Shown here: positions 33,207-41,750 of the stretch, one piece after another | Layout: the number at the start of each line of letters is the position of its first letter | Numbering within the stretch: the stretch's first letter is position 1 | Source of the DNA: Hymenobacter aquaticus | GTDB taxonomy: Bacteria; Bacteroidota; Bacteroidia; Cytophagales; Hymenobacteraceae | Reading direction: 5' to 3' | Assembly (NCBI RefSeq): GCF_004765605.1 | Contig: NZ_SRLC01000001.1 | Location: forward strand, 2,294,001-2,358,000 | Length of the DNA: 64,000 nt | Position numbers and translations under genes: made by a program | Notes under the pieces: model-generated | Seen by the model: only the letters and a program-made list of their open reading frames with translations | What the model was told of the DNA's origin: nothing | Databases searched by the model: none

Positions 33207-34250
33207 TTAGCTTACCACTGGCCGCAGGTGGTTCCAGCACACGGGCAGGGCGGTCAGCAGGCCGTGCTGCTCGCGCACCAGGCCGAAGGGCTCGTCGCGC
33301 AGAATCAGCAGGCCGTCGAGGTCGCACACGTCGGCCAGGTGGCTGATCTGCAGGGCCGACCAGATGCCCAGGGAGGTTTCGACCATGCAGCCCAGCATTG
33401 TTTGCAGGCCGTGGGCGCGGGTTTGCTGCAAGATCCGGATGCCGTTGAGGTAGCCGCCGGCCTTCATCAGCTTCATATTCACGCCGTGGAACTGCTGGGC
33501 AATGTCCCGGAAATCCGCCTTGTCCGTCACCGACTCGTCGGCAAAAACCGGCCAGGGCGAGCGGCTGCGCAGGTAGCGGTAGTCGGTGGGGCAGCTGGCG
33601 GGCATGGGCTGCTCCAGCAGGCGCACCCGCAGGCCGGGCAGGGCGCGGGCCTTTTCCAGAAAGCCCAGCAGCGCGTCGGCATCGGTCCAGGCTTCGTTGC
33701 CGTCGATAATCAGCTCCCGGCCCGGCAGCACTTGGGTCAGGGCGCGCAGCAGGTCGTAGCCGCCTTCCTGGTTGACTTTGATTTTGAGCAGGGAAAAGCG
33801 GCTCATTTGCTGCGCGGCCACGAAACCGGCCACTTCGCCGGGCTCCATGATGGGCAGCGTGAAGGCCGTGGGCACCTGACTGCCCGGGGCGGGCACGCCC
33901 AGCCACCCCGACACCGACTGGCCCACCAACGCCGCTTCCCGGTGCACGAAGGCCGATTCGAGGGCGAAACGCAGGGCGTGGGACGGGCCGAAAGCAGCCA
34001 GCAGCTCTTCCAGCTCGTGCAGCCGGGTAATTTCGCCGAGCCCCACCCGCAGCAGGGCCTCAAATTCGGTCGTGAGCTTTTCCGGCGTTTCGCCGTAGCG
34101 CACGTTGGGCGCCGCCTCGCCCCAGCCCGTGGCCCCGCTGCCGCCTACCCGCACCACGAGGTTGGTTTTGACTACGGAAGCATTGCGGGAGATTTTCCAG
34201 GTGTAGCGCAGGGGCAGCTCGTGAGCGGCCAAAGTCCAGGTAAGGGGCAC
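33207..34250 (-). CDS. Dipeptide epimerase (enolase superfamily, muconate-lactonizing subgroup)
   Basis: 347 residues. Expected to invert the alpha carbon of a dipeptide such as L-Ala-D/L-Glu, linked to cell-wall peptide recycling. The catalytic LLKIKVNQ (Lys-x-Lys) lies near residue 157, metal ligands are Asp in IDGNEAW, Glu in LLEQPM and Asp in FADESV, and the second catalytic Lys is in NMKLMKAGG. GCMVETSLG near the C-terminus completes the barrel. Specificity between Ala-Glu and other dipeptides cannot be decided by eye. It stands alone, divergent from the symporter gene. Confidence 0.88.
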   Translation of the reverse strand: MPLTWTLAAHELPLRYTWKISRNASVVKTNLVVRVGGSGATGWGEAAPNVRYGETPEKLTTEFEALLRVGLGEITRLHELEELLAAFGPSHALRFALESAFVHREAALVGQSVSGWLGVPAPGSQVPTAFTLPIMEPGEVAGFVAAQQMSRFSLLKIKVNQEGGYDLLRALTQVLPGRELIIDGNEAWTDADALLGFLEKARALPGLRVRLLEQPMPASCPTDYRYLRSRSPWPVFADESVTDKADFRDIAQQFHGVNMKLMKAGGYLNGIRILQQTRAHGLQTMLGCMVETSLGIWSALQISHLADVCDLDGLLILRDEPFGLVREQHGLLTALPVCWNHLRPVVS

Positions 34251-34334
34251 GGGCTGAATCAGCTAAAGGGAATACGCTACAGAGATACGCAAAACAAGAT
34301 TGAAACGAGCAATCCGCGACGAAACGCAAAAACC

Positions 34335-34342
34335 TATCTTTG
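34335..34342 (+). promoter_or_regulatory. Candidate -7 box of the dicarboxylate symporter (TATCTTTG)
   Basis: TATCTTTG matches TAnnTTTG exactly, 41 bases before the ATG at 34384. No TTTG at the ideal -33 distance. Confidence 0.55.
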
Positions 34343-34383
34343 CTGAGTTTCCCGCCGATTATCCTCTCCGTTTTTTTCTCTGC

Positions 34384-35820
34384 ATGAAGTTCTCCCGCCT
34401 CGTCCCCGTGGTGCTGCTGCTGTTTGTGGTAGCCGTGGTTCTCACCGTTTTGCACGCCTACAACCTCGGCGGCCTGCCCGACGCGGTGCCCACCGCGGCC
34501 CGCTGGCTGGCCCTGGCCGCCATGACGGCCTACGCCACGCAGCGCCGCTCCCTCACCTTCTGGATTGTGGTGAGCATGTTCGTGGGAGCCGAGGCCGGCG
34601 CTGATTTCCCCGAGGAGGCCCAGAGCCTGAAGGTGCTCAGTGACGTGTTTCTGCGCCTGGTCAAAACCATCATTGCCCCGCTGGTATTCGCCACGCTGGT
34701 AGTGGGCATTGCCGGCCACGCCGACCTGAAAAAAGTGGGCCGCATGGGCGTCAAGGCCCTGGTGTACTTCGAAATCGTCACCACGTTTGCCCTCTTCATC
34801 GGGCTGGCGGCCATCAACCTGACCAAGGCTGGCAAGCTCGACCCGGCCGTGCTGGCCGCCGCCCAGGCCAGCAACAACGTGCAGGAAACCATTGCGGCGG
34901 CCCCCAAGCAAAGCGCGGCCGACATCATCACCCACATTTTTCCCGAAAACATTGCCAAGTCGATTGCCGAAGGGCAGGTGCTGCAGGTGGTGGTGTTTGC
35001 CATCATCTTCGCCATTGGCCTGGCGATGGTGCACGCCAAGCACCGCCGCCCGATGGTGGAGTGGGCCGAAAGCCTGTCGGAGGTGATGTTTAAGTTTACC
35101 AACGTGGTTATGTTTTTCGCCCCGCTGGGCGTGGGCGGCGCCATTGCCTACACCGTGGGCAAGATGGGCTTCGGGCCGCTGGTGAATGCCGTGCAGCTGC
35201 TGCTGACCCTGTACGCGGCCCTGATTGCCTTTATCATTCTGGTGCTGGTGCCGGTGGCGCTTATTGCGCGCATTCCCATCAAACGATTCGTGCAGGCCAT
35301 TGCCGAGCCCGTCAGCATTGCCTTTGCTACCACCAGCTCGGAAGCGGCCCTGCCCCGGGCCATGGAAGCTATGGAAAGCATTGGGGTGCCGCGCCGGGTG
35401 GTGGCCTTCGTGATGCCGACCGGCTACTCCTTCAACCTCGACGGCACCACGCTCTACCTGTCGTTGGCGGCCATCTTCGTGGCCCAGGCGGCCGGCGTCG
35501 AGCTGACTTTCGGCCAGCAGCTGGTGATGGTGTTTACCCTGATGCTGACCAGCAAGGGCGTGGCCGGCGTGCCCCGGGCGTCCCTGGTAATCCTGCTGGC
35601 CACGGTGGCCTCGTTCAACCTGCCGACCTGGCCGGTGTTCATCATCCTGGGTATCGACGCGCTGATGGACATGGCCCGCACCGCCGTCAACGTTATCGGC
35701 AACTGCCTGGCCTCGGCCGTGGTGGCCCGCTGGGAAGGCGAGTTTATCGACAACTACGTGGCCCCGCCCCTCGACGAGCTGGCCGAAGCCGACAGCAGCC
35801 TGGCCCACCAGGTGCACTAA
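34384..35820 (+). CDS. Dicarboxylate/amino acid:cation symporter (DAACS family)
   Basis: 478 residues from ATG 34384. About eight membrane helices plus two re-entrant loops. Family features: LVKTIIAPLVFATLVVGIAG, the Ser-rich hairpin AFATTSSEAALPRAMEAME, and YSFNLDGTTLYLSLAAIFVAQ with the NxDG substrate/Na+ site. It imports C4-dicarboxylates, glutamate or aspartate with Na+ or H+; which one is not clear. Inner membrane. A stem-loop follows at 35852-35874. Confidence 0.93.
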   Translation: MKFSRLVPVVLLLFVVAVVLTVLHAYNLGGLPDAVPTAARWLALAAMTAYATQRRSLTFWIVVSMFVGAEAGADFPEEAQSLKVLSDVFLRLVKTIIAPLVFATLVVGIAGHADLKKVGRMGVKALVYFEIVTTFALFIGLAAINLTKAGKLDPAVLAAAQASNNVQETIAAAPKQSAADIITHIFPENIAKSIAEGQVLQVVVFAIIFAIGLAMVHAKHRRPMVEWAESLSEVMFKFTNVVMFFAPLGVGGAIAYTVGKMGFGPLVNAVQLLLTLYAALIAFIILVLVPVALIARIPIKRFVQAIAEPVSIAFATTSSEAALPRAMEAMESIGVPRRVVAFVMPTGYSFNLDGTTLYLSLAAIFVAQAAGVELTFGQQLVMVFTLMLTSKGVAGVPRASLVILLATVASFNLPTWPVFIILGIDALMDMARTAVNVIGNCLASAVVARWEGEFIDNYVAPPLDELAEADSSLAHQVH

Positions 35821-35851
35821 GCTGCCGCTGTTTTCCGTTTTTATTCCTCAT

Positions 35852-35874
35852 CGGCAGGCCCTCGCAGCCTGCCG
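35852..35874 (+). terminator. Probable terminator of the symporter gene
   Basis: An 8-bp stem CGGCAGGC/GCCTGCCG with a 7-base loop is followed by GTGCTGTTTT. The U-run starts six bases after the stem, so it is weaker than the others. Confidence 0.55.
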
Positions 35875-36004
35875 GTGCTGTTTTGAACCGTGACAACAGA
35901 AAGTAGTACGCATAGAATAGCCGCGCAGCCAAAGCAAACGTCTGCGCGTAATTCGCGTTGGAAGCGGCTAAGCCGCCGGCGCATTATCACTTAATCTCAT
36001 CTGC

Positions 36005-36706
36005 ATGAAGCGTTTCGCACTGATTTCCCTGTTCAGCGTCTTGCTCGTCACGCTGGACGGCTGCCGCTCGCTCGACAAAGCCCTGTTTACCGTGCCCACG
36101 GCCGCGCTCAATACCCGCCTACCGGTGCTGGAAACCAACGTGGAGGCCAGCGCCTTGAGCCGCTCCACGGGTGCCACCGCCGACGACGCCCAGAAGCTGT
36201 TCCGCCTGGAGCTGGACCGCAACCTGATGGACGACAAGGACACGACGACTTACGGCACCATCCGGCTCAACGTCAGCAAGGTAGCTACCCAGCGCACGGG
36301 CCGCGGCCTGCACATTTTCCAGCTGGCCACGCTGCTCACGCCTTCTTTGCTGGGCATTCCCATCGAGTGGTTTGAAACCCAGCTCCAGGCCGAAGTGCAG
36401 GTGGTGGACGTGAAAGACAACGTGCTGGCCACCTACAAGGGCAAGGGCAGCTCCAAAATCCGGGTGGCGGCCTACCACGGCTACTCCCAGAAAGGCGCGC
36501 CCCGCCTGGCCGACGTGGAAGCCCTGCGCCAGGCCCTGAACGAAATCCGGCCGAAGCTGGCCGCCGACGCTAAGTACCTGCGCGAGCAGCTGATTCTGGC
36601 CAAAACCGCCGGCGTGGTTACCATCAGCGACGTGCCCGGCTTCAGCACCGGCGAGCCGGCCGACTCCACGGCGCAGCCCGCCCCGGCCGGCTCCAAGCCC
36701 GAGTAA
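36005..36706 (+). CDS. Lipoprotein of unknown function
   Basis: 233 residues. Signal peptide with lipobox LDGC, lipidated Cys20. The mature part has mixed strands and helices: LFRLELDRNLMDDKDTTTYG, IRLNVSKVATQRTGRGL, then ETQLQAEVQVVDVKDNVLATY. A C-terminal helix (DVEALRQALNEIRPKLAAD) is followed by a Pro/Ala-rich tail. It resembles small periplasmic envelope proteins of Bacteroidota, but I cannot name the family. Alone between two strong stem-loops. Confidence 0.75.
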   Translation: MKRFALISLFSVLLVTLDGCRSLDKALFTVPTAALNTRLPVLETNVEASALSRSTGATADDAQKLFRLELDRNLMDDKDTTTYGTIRLNVSKVATQRTGRGLHIFQLATLLTPSLLGIPIEWFETQLQAEVQVVDVKDNVLATYKGKGSSKIRVAAYHGYSQKGAPRLADVEALRQALNEIRPKLAADAKYLREQLILAKTAGVVTISDVPGFSTGEPADSTAQPAPAGSKPE

Positions 36707-36733
36707 CCCGGCAACCCTTATCTATTACCGGCG

Positions 36734-36772
36734 GCCCGGCGGCTCCCTTGCGGGGGCCGCCGGGCTTTGTTT
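36734..36772 (+). terminator. Intrinsic terminator
   Basis: A 10-bp GC stem GCCCGGCGGC/GCCGCCGGGC (36734-36743 with 36756-36765) is followed by TTTGTTTT. Confidence 0.88.
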
Positions 36773-36905
36773 TGGGGCCTGGCAGGTCAGAATTCGATAC
36801 GGGAATTTCCGGGCGAATGTGCAACCTTTAACCCGGCAACCCTTCCTTTGGCGCGTGACGCGCCCGGGGGCGCGGTCCACTCATATCAACCTCCTTTCAC
36901 CCCGT

Positions 36906-38288
36906 ATGAAACACTCTGTACAGGCCTGGCTGCTGGCGGCGGGCCTTCTGGTGGCACCCGTGGCCCAGGCGCAAAAAAAAGCCCCAGCCACGGCGGCTAC
37001 GCCCGCCTCGGCCCAGGCTTTCCCCTACCCCATTCAGCAGAAGCAGCTGGCCAACGGCCTGAACGTCGTGACCGTGCCCTTCGACTCGCCGGGCCTGGCC
37101 TCGTTCTTTTTGGTGGTGCGCGCCGGCTCGCGCGACGAAGTGGAGCCCGGCCATACCGGCTTTGCCCACTTCTTTGAGCACGTGATGTTCCGGGGCACGG
37201 AAAAATATTCGAAAGACCAGTACAACGAAGTGCTGAAAAGCCTGGGAGCCTCGGCTAACGCCAACACCTCCCTCGACCGGACCGTGTACCACATGACCGG
37301 CAACGCGACGATGCTGGAGAAGATGTTTGAGGTGGAAGCCGACCGGTTTCAGCACCTGAAATACCCTGAGCACGACTTCAAGGCCGAAGCCGGGGCCGTG
37401 AAGGGCGAGTACACTAAGAACTCGGCCTCGCTCTACACCCAGCTCAACGAGAAGGTAGCCGACGCGGCCTTCGACAAGCACACGTACGAGCACACCACCA
37501 TGGGCTTTTTCAAGGACGTGGTAGACATGCCCAACCAGTACCAGTACTCCCTGCAGTTCTTCGACCGGTTTTACCGCCCCGAGTACACCACCCTGCTGGT
37601 GGTCGGCGACGTGAAGCCCGAGCAGGTAAACCAGCTGGCCGACAAGTACTTCAGCACGTGGCAGCGCGGCAGCTACAAGCCCACCATTGCCCCCGAGCCC
37701 GAGCAGACGGCCCCGCGCTACGTGCACATCCAGAACGCCAACTTCCCGCCCCTGGTGAGCCTTAGCTACCGCGGCCCGGCCTTCTCCGACCAGAACAAGG
37801 ACCTGCCCGCCCTGGATATTCTGACCACGATGCTGTTTTCCGACAACTCACCGCTGTACGAGAAGCTGGTGGTGAAAGAGCAGAAAGTGCGCTTCGTGGG
37901 CGGCGCGCCCAACTACACCCGCGACCCGTACCTGACCTCCATCCGGGCTTCGGTGGTGAAGGCGGCCGACATGGCCTACGTGAAAGACGAAATTACCAAG
38001 GCCCTGGAAGAGCTGAAAACCAAGCCCGTGGACGCCAAGCGCCTGGCCGATACCAAGTCGGCGCTGAAGTACGGCTTCCTGATGGGCCTCGACTCGCCCG
38101 ACCAGATTGCCAACGGCGTGGCCGAGTTTATCTGGCTGACCGGCAACCCGCAGAGCCTCAACAACTACTACGCCCTCTACGACCAGGTAACGCCGGCCGA
38201 CATCCAGGCTGCGGCCCAGAAATACTTCGTGCCCGAGCACCTCACCGTGGGCACCATCGGGCCCAACACCACGGGCGGCGTGCAGTAG
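36906..38288 (+). CDS. M16 family zinc metallopeptidase, catalytic subunit
   Basis: 460 residues from ATG 36906, with signal peptide KHSVQAWLLAAGLLVAPVAQAQ, so periplasmic. The inverted zinc motif HFFEH (His88-His92) is intact in GHTGFAHFFEHVMFRGT, and the distal Glu lies in AGAVKGEYTKN. Pitrilysin/processing-peptidase fold of two ~220-residue halves. The next gene is its inactive partner, as in other M16B pairs where the two subunits make one clamshell. It degrades short peptides; the natural substrate is unknown. A GTTG word-array pair separates the two genes. Confidence 0.93.
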   Translation: MKHSVQAWLLAAGLLVAPVAQAQKKAPATAATPASAQAFPYPIQQKQLANGLNVVTVPFDSPGLASFFLVVRAGSRDEVEPGHTGFAHFFEHVMFRGTEKYSKDQYNEVLKSLGASANANTSLDRTVYHMTGNATMLEKMFEVEADRFQHLKYPEHDFKAEAGAVKGEYTKNSASLYTQLNEKVADAAFDKHTYEHTTMGFFKDVVDMPNQYQYSLQFFDRFYRPEYTTLLVVGDVKPEQVNQLADKYFSTWQRGSYKPTIAPEPEQTAPRYVHIQNANFPPLVSLSYRGPAFSDQNKDLPALDILTTMLFSDNSPLYEKLVVKEQKVRFVGGAPNYTRDPYLTSIRASVVKAADMAYVKDEITKALEELKTKPVDAKRLADTKSALKYGFLMGLDSPDQIANGVAEFIWLTGNPQSLNNYYALYDQVTPADIQAAAQKYFVPEHLTVGTIGPNTTGGVQ

Positions 38289-38298
38289 CGTTTTCTTG

Positions 38299-38378
38299 TT
38301 GATTGTTGATTGATAGTTGTTGATTGTTGTCAGGTCATTTTCTATGAATAACAATCAACTATTAACAATCAACAACCA
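38299..38378. repeat. Facing GTTGATTGTTG / CAACAATCAAC word arrays
   Basis: GTTGATTGTTGATTGATAGTT (from 38299) faces AATAACAATCAACTATTAAC (from 38345), an imperfect inverted pair between the two M16 genes, both on +. The same word family as at 337, 1822 and 18965. Confidence 0.8.
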
Positions 38379-38405
38379 CCCAACCCTTCCCTCGATTCTT
38401 CTCTA

Positions 38406-39965
38406 ATGAAACATACTTTTTCCCGCTTGCTGCTGGCGGCGGCCCTGCTGGGCCCGGCCGGTGCTTTTTCTACGCAGGCCGCCGACGTGGTGGAGCTGCG
38501 CCAGCCCAACTCCTCGAAAGTGGTGGTGAAGCTGCAGTTCCGCAACGGCTCCTCCTCCGACCCCGTGGGCAAGGAAGGCTTGACTTTCCTGACGAGCCAG
38601 CTCGTGACCGAAGGCGGCACCAAGGCCATGACGGCCGCCCAGCTCAAGGACTTCCTCTACCCGATGGCCACGCGCTACTACGCCACCACCGACAAGGAAG
38701 TCACGACCTTTACCTTCGAGTTTCACCGCGACTTTATCGACAAGTTTTACCCCGTGCTGCAAGGCCTAGTGCTGACCCCGACCTTCACGGAGGAAGACTT
38801 CGGCCGGGTGAAGTCCAACCTGCAGAACTACGTGGAGCAGGTAATCCGGGCCTCCTCGGATGAGGACTACAGCAAGTTTGCCCTCGAAGACCAGCTTTTC
38901 CGCGGCACCCGCTTCCAGCACATGACGCGCGGCACGGCCGCCGGGGTCAAGAATATCACCCTGGACGACGTAAAAAAGCACTACGCCGCCGCCTTCGGCA
39001 AAGACAACCTGACCATCGGCATTGCCGGCAACTACCCCGAGTCGTTTGCCAAAAAGCTGCAGGCCGACCTCGACAAGCTGCCCAAGAGCACCGCTAAAGC
39101 CGTGGTACCCACCGTGGCGGCTCCCAAAGGCATCCACGTCGAAATCATCAGCAAGACCGACGCCCTAGGCTCGGCCATCTATGCCGGCTTCCCCATCCAG
39201 ACCACCCGCGCCAACGACGACTTCGCGGCCCTGATGGTGGCCAACTCGTACCTGGGTGAGCACCGCAAAAGCTACGGCAAGCTCTACGACAAGATCCGGA
39301 CGACCCGCTCGATGAACTACGGCGACTACAGCTACATCGAGTGGTACGAAAACGGCGGCCAGAACATGCTGCCCGTGCCCGGCGTGCCCCGCCACGCCAA
39401 CTACGCCAGCCTGTGGCTGCGCCCCGTGCAGATTGCCGAGGGCCTGCGCAAGCAGTATCCTACCGAGCTGGGCGGCCTCACCGTGGGCCACGCCCCGTTT
39501 GCCCTGCGCATGGCCGTGCGCGAAATGGACAACATCGTGAAGAACGGCCTGAGCAAAGCCGACTTCGAGCTGACGCGCACCTTCCTGCGCTCCTACGTGA
39601 AGCTCTACGGCACCACGCCGTCCAAGCAGCTGGGCTTTTTGCTCGACTCGAAGTTTTACGGCCGCAAGGATTATCTCAAGGAGCTGGACGGGCAGCTGGC
39701 CAAGCTGACCCTGGACGACGTGAACAAGGCCATCCGCAAGCACTGGCAGACCCAAAACATGTACGTGACCATCGTCACGGACGACAGCGAGGCCCAGCCC
39801 CTGGCCGACGTGCTGAAGCAGAACACGCCCTCGCCCATGAGCTACGCCAAAGTGGTGAGCGAAGGGTTGCCGAAGGACGTAGTGGCCGAAGACGCGCAGG
39901 TAGCCACCTACAAGCTGAACGTGACGGAAGTGAAAGTAATTGACACGAAAGACACGTTTAAGTAA
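38406..39965 (+). CDS. M16 family peptidase-like, non-catalytic subunit
   Basis: 519 residues. Signal peptide KHTFSRLLLAAALLGPAGAFSTQA. Same fold as the upstream gene (GLTFLTSQLVTEGGTKAMT in place of the zinc-site region) but no HxxEH or HxxxH motif is present, so it cannot bind catalytic zinc. It keeps the M16 C-terminal half with the RSMNYGDYSYIEWYENGGQN-like substrate-side region. It likely pairs with the active subunit in the periplasm. A good terminator follows. Confidence 0.9.
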   Translation: MKHTFSRLLLAAALLGPAGAFSTQAADVVELRQPNSSKVVVKLQFRNGSSSDPVGKEGLTFLTSQLVTEGGTKAMTAAQLKDFLYPMATRYYATTDKEVTTFTFEFHRDFIDKFYPVLQGLVLTPTFTEEDFGRVKSNLQNYVEQVIRASSDEDYSKFALEDQLFRGTRFQHMTRGTAAGVKNITLDDVKKHYAAAFGKDNLTIGIAGNYPESFAKKLQADLDKLPKSTAKAVVPTVAAPKGIHVEIISKTDALGSAIYAGFPIQTTRANDDFAALMVANSYLGEHRKSYGKLYDKIRTTRSMNYGDYSYIEWYENGGQNMLPVPGVPRHANYASLWLRPVQIAEGLRKQYPTELGGLTVGHAPFALRMAVREMDNIVKNGLSKADFELTRTFLRSYVKLYGTTPSKQLGFLLDSKFYGRKDYLKELDGQLAKLTLDDVNKAIRKHWQTQNMYVTIVTDDSEAQPLADVLKQNTPSPMSYAKVVSEGLPKDVVAEDAQVATYKLNVTEVKVIDTKDTFK

Positions 39966-39992
39966 GCAGAATACCAGGTTCTGAATATAGTA

Positions 39993-40028
39993 AAACCGCT
40001 TCAGCATACGCTGGAGCGGTTTTTTTTC
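39993..40028 (+). terminator. Intrinsic terminator of the M16 pair
   Basis: A 12-bp stem (AAACCGCTTCAG with CTGGAGCGGTTT, one wobble) with a 6-base loop is followed by eight T in all. Confidence 0.92.
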
Positions 40029-40112
40029 GTTTGCCGATTAAACGTTGCCGCCCTTCGCGCCTCTATGGCCCGAAGATTCGCAACAACTCCTGCCTCTACC
40101 TGCCTTAGCCTT

Positions 40113-40970
40113 ATGAAAGCAACCCTGCTCAAAACCATTATTCTGCTGCTGGCCGTGCTGCTGAGCGCCCCCGCCACCTTCGCTAAGGGCCGCCGCGACG
40201 AAAAGCCCGGCCGCCGGGAAGTGAAAGCCTATTACGAGGCCAACGTGCTGCCCGTAGTGCGGCAGCAGCGCCTGAAGCTGGACGCCCAGCTCTCGGCCGA
40301 CGACAAAGCCCAGCTGGCCACGTACCGCCAACAGCTCCAGCAGCTGCGCCAGCGCGGCAAAAGTCTGCTCGAAACCCTGCCGCCCGGCGCCGCCCGCCCC
40401 GCCCTGACCGACGCCCAGCAGCAGCAGGTGCAGCAGCTGCGCTCCGAAAGCCGGGAAATCATGGTGAAAGTGGGCTTGCTGGCCAAGAAGTACGAGGCCC
40501 CGATGACGCAGCTCAGCCAGGAAATCCAGCCCCAGAAGGAGAAGTGGAGCACGGATCTGAAAGCCCTTACGGCCAAGTACGCCACGCCCGGGCAGCTGGA
40601 AAAGCGCCGGGATTCTGGCCACGCCGCCGGTAAGCTCAACCACTTCTTCCGCCCCGCCCGCTTTCTGCTGCTCGACCCCGCCGCCCCGGCTCCCCAGCCC
40701 GCCGCCGGCCCGGCAACTGGCCTGAGCGTGTACCCCAACCCCGCGGTGGGCAGCAACCAGCTGGAATACGCGGTGAAGAAAGCCGGGCCCGTCACGATTG
40801 AAATCCTGGATGGCCGCGGCAACACCCTGCGCCCCCTGGTGCAGAACCAGCCGCAGGAAAAAGGCAGCCACACGCTCAGCACCGACCTCTCGGATTTGCC
40901 CGGCGGCACCTACTTCTACAAAATCACAACCCGCACCGGCACCGAAACCAAGCGCTTCGTCAAGCAATAA
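40113..40970 (+). CDS. Secreted protein with T9SS type A C-terminal sorting domain
   Basis: 285 residues from ATG 40113. Signal peptide KATLLKTIILLLAVLLSAPATFA. The middle (about 30-200) is helical and very rich in Gln, Lys, Arg and Glu (QLQQLRQRGKSLLETL, QQQQVQQLRSESREIMVKVG). From ~205 the T9SS CTD starts with SVYPNPAVGSNQ and ends GTYFYKITTRTGTETKRFVKQ. It should be exported by the type IX system and anchored or released at the surface. The helical middle resembles Spy/CpxP-type helical proteins only loosely; function unknown. Confidence 0.85.
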   Translation: MKATLLKTIILLLAVLLSAPATFAKGRRDEKPGRREVKAYYEANVLPVVRQQRLKLDAQLSADDKAQLATYRQQLQQLRQRGKSLLETLPPGAARPALTDAQQQQVQQLRSESREIMVKVGLLAKKYEAPMTQLSQEIQPQKEKWSTDLKALTAKYATPGQLEKRRDSGHAAGKLNHFFRPARFLLLDPAAPAPQPAAGPATGLSVYPNPAVGSNQLEYAVKKAGPVTIEILDGRGNTLRPLVQNQPQEKGSHTLSTDLSDLPGGTYFYKITTRTGTETKRFVKQ

Positions 40971-40992
40971 GCACCCCGGTTCCTACGTATAC

Positions 40993-41022
40993 AAAGCCAG
41001 CCCCCGGGGGCTGGCTTTTTTG
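40993..41022. terminator. Intrinsic terminator, palindromic stem
   Basis: AAAGCCAGCCCCC/GGGGGCTGGCTTT is a perfect 26-base palindrome followed by TTTTGTTTTT on +. It serves the T9SS cargo gene. Confidence 0.92.
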
Positions 41023-41098
41023 TTTTTGCGCCGATTTGCCGCTCCGCCGCCGCCCGATACCGGAATCCTGCGGCCGGGGCGCTACCTTTACCCCTGTT

Positions 41099-41623
41099 AT
41101 GCTACGCTCCCTGCTCACCTGGTTTCTTCTGCTCGGCTCGGCCCTGGCTATTTCGGCCTGCTGCGTCAACAATACCTGCCTTTGCCAGGACGCCTACGAC
41201 GACGACGTGTTTCTGCGCTTCAACCTCGACGTGGCCAACGGGGGCTTCAAGCCCACCGAGGTCGATACCCTGGTGCTGGTGCGGCGGATTAAAGACCCCA
41301 AAAGCTCGACCCGGCCCGATACCGTCGTCATTGGCCGGGCCCTGGCCAACGTGGCCCAGCCGTTTTCCATTGGCCCCAGCCGCCCCTTCACCCGGTCGGG
41401 AGTGCGCTTCACGCAGTTTATCTATACCGTGGCGCTGCTGCACTCCGAGCGCCGCTTCGTGGTCGACCCCATCGAGGTGGAAAGCCGCTTCGTGGATGAA
41501 AGCGCCTGCTGCACCTGCTCCCGCAACCGGAAAAAAACCGTGGTGGTCAACAACGTGCAGTACGACGCCCACGACCCGACGGACCAGGATCAGCCGGTGT
41601 ACATCACGCTCAGCAAGCAGTAG
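41099..41623 (+). CDS. Cys-rich lipoprotein of unknown function
   Basis: 174 residues from ATG 41099. Signal peptide LLTWFLLLGSALAISAC with a lipobox-like ISAC, lipidated Cys21. The mature N-terminus is CCVNNTCLCQ and a second cluster, ACCTCSRN, occurs near residue 142, so disulfides or metal binding are possible. The core reads like a beta-sandwich (DVFLRFNLDVANGGFKPTEV, VRFTQFIYTVALLHSERRF). TACCTTTA lies 14 bases upstream of the ATG as a -7-like box. I recognise no family. Confidence 0.7.
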   Translation: MLRSLLTWFLLLGSALAISACCVNNTCLCQDAYDDDVFLRFNLDVANGGFKPTEVDTLVLVRRIKDPKSSTRPDTVVIGRALANVAQPFSIGPSRPFTRSGVRFTQFIYTVALLHSERRFVVDPIEVESRFVDESACCTCSRNRKKTVVVNNVQYDAHDPTDQDQPVYITLSKQ

Positions 41624-41750
41624 GCCGGGGCCGCGCGGGCAGTTTCTTTGCCGGCGGCAAGCCAGAGGGCCAGCTCGTCCGTATAGGATAAAAACCAGGC
41701 CTTGGCGGGAGTGAATCAATCTGCGGGGCCTCGCTGTTATACCGGCACTT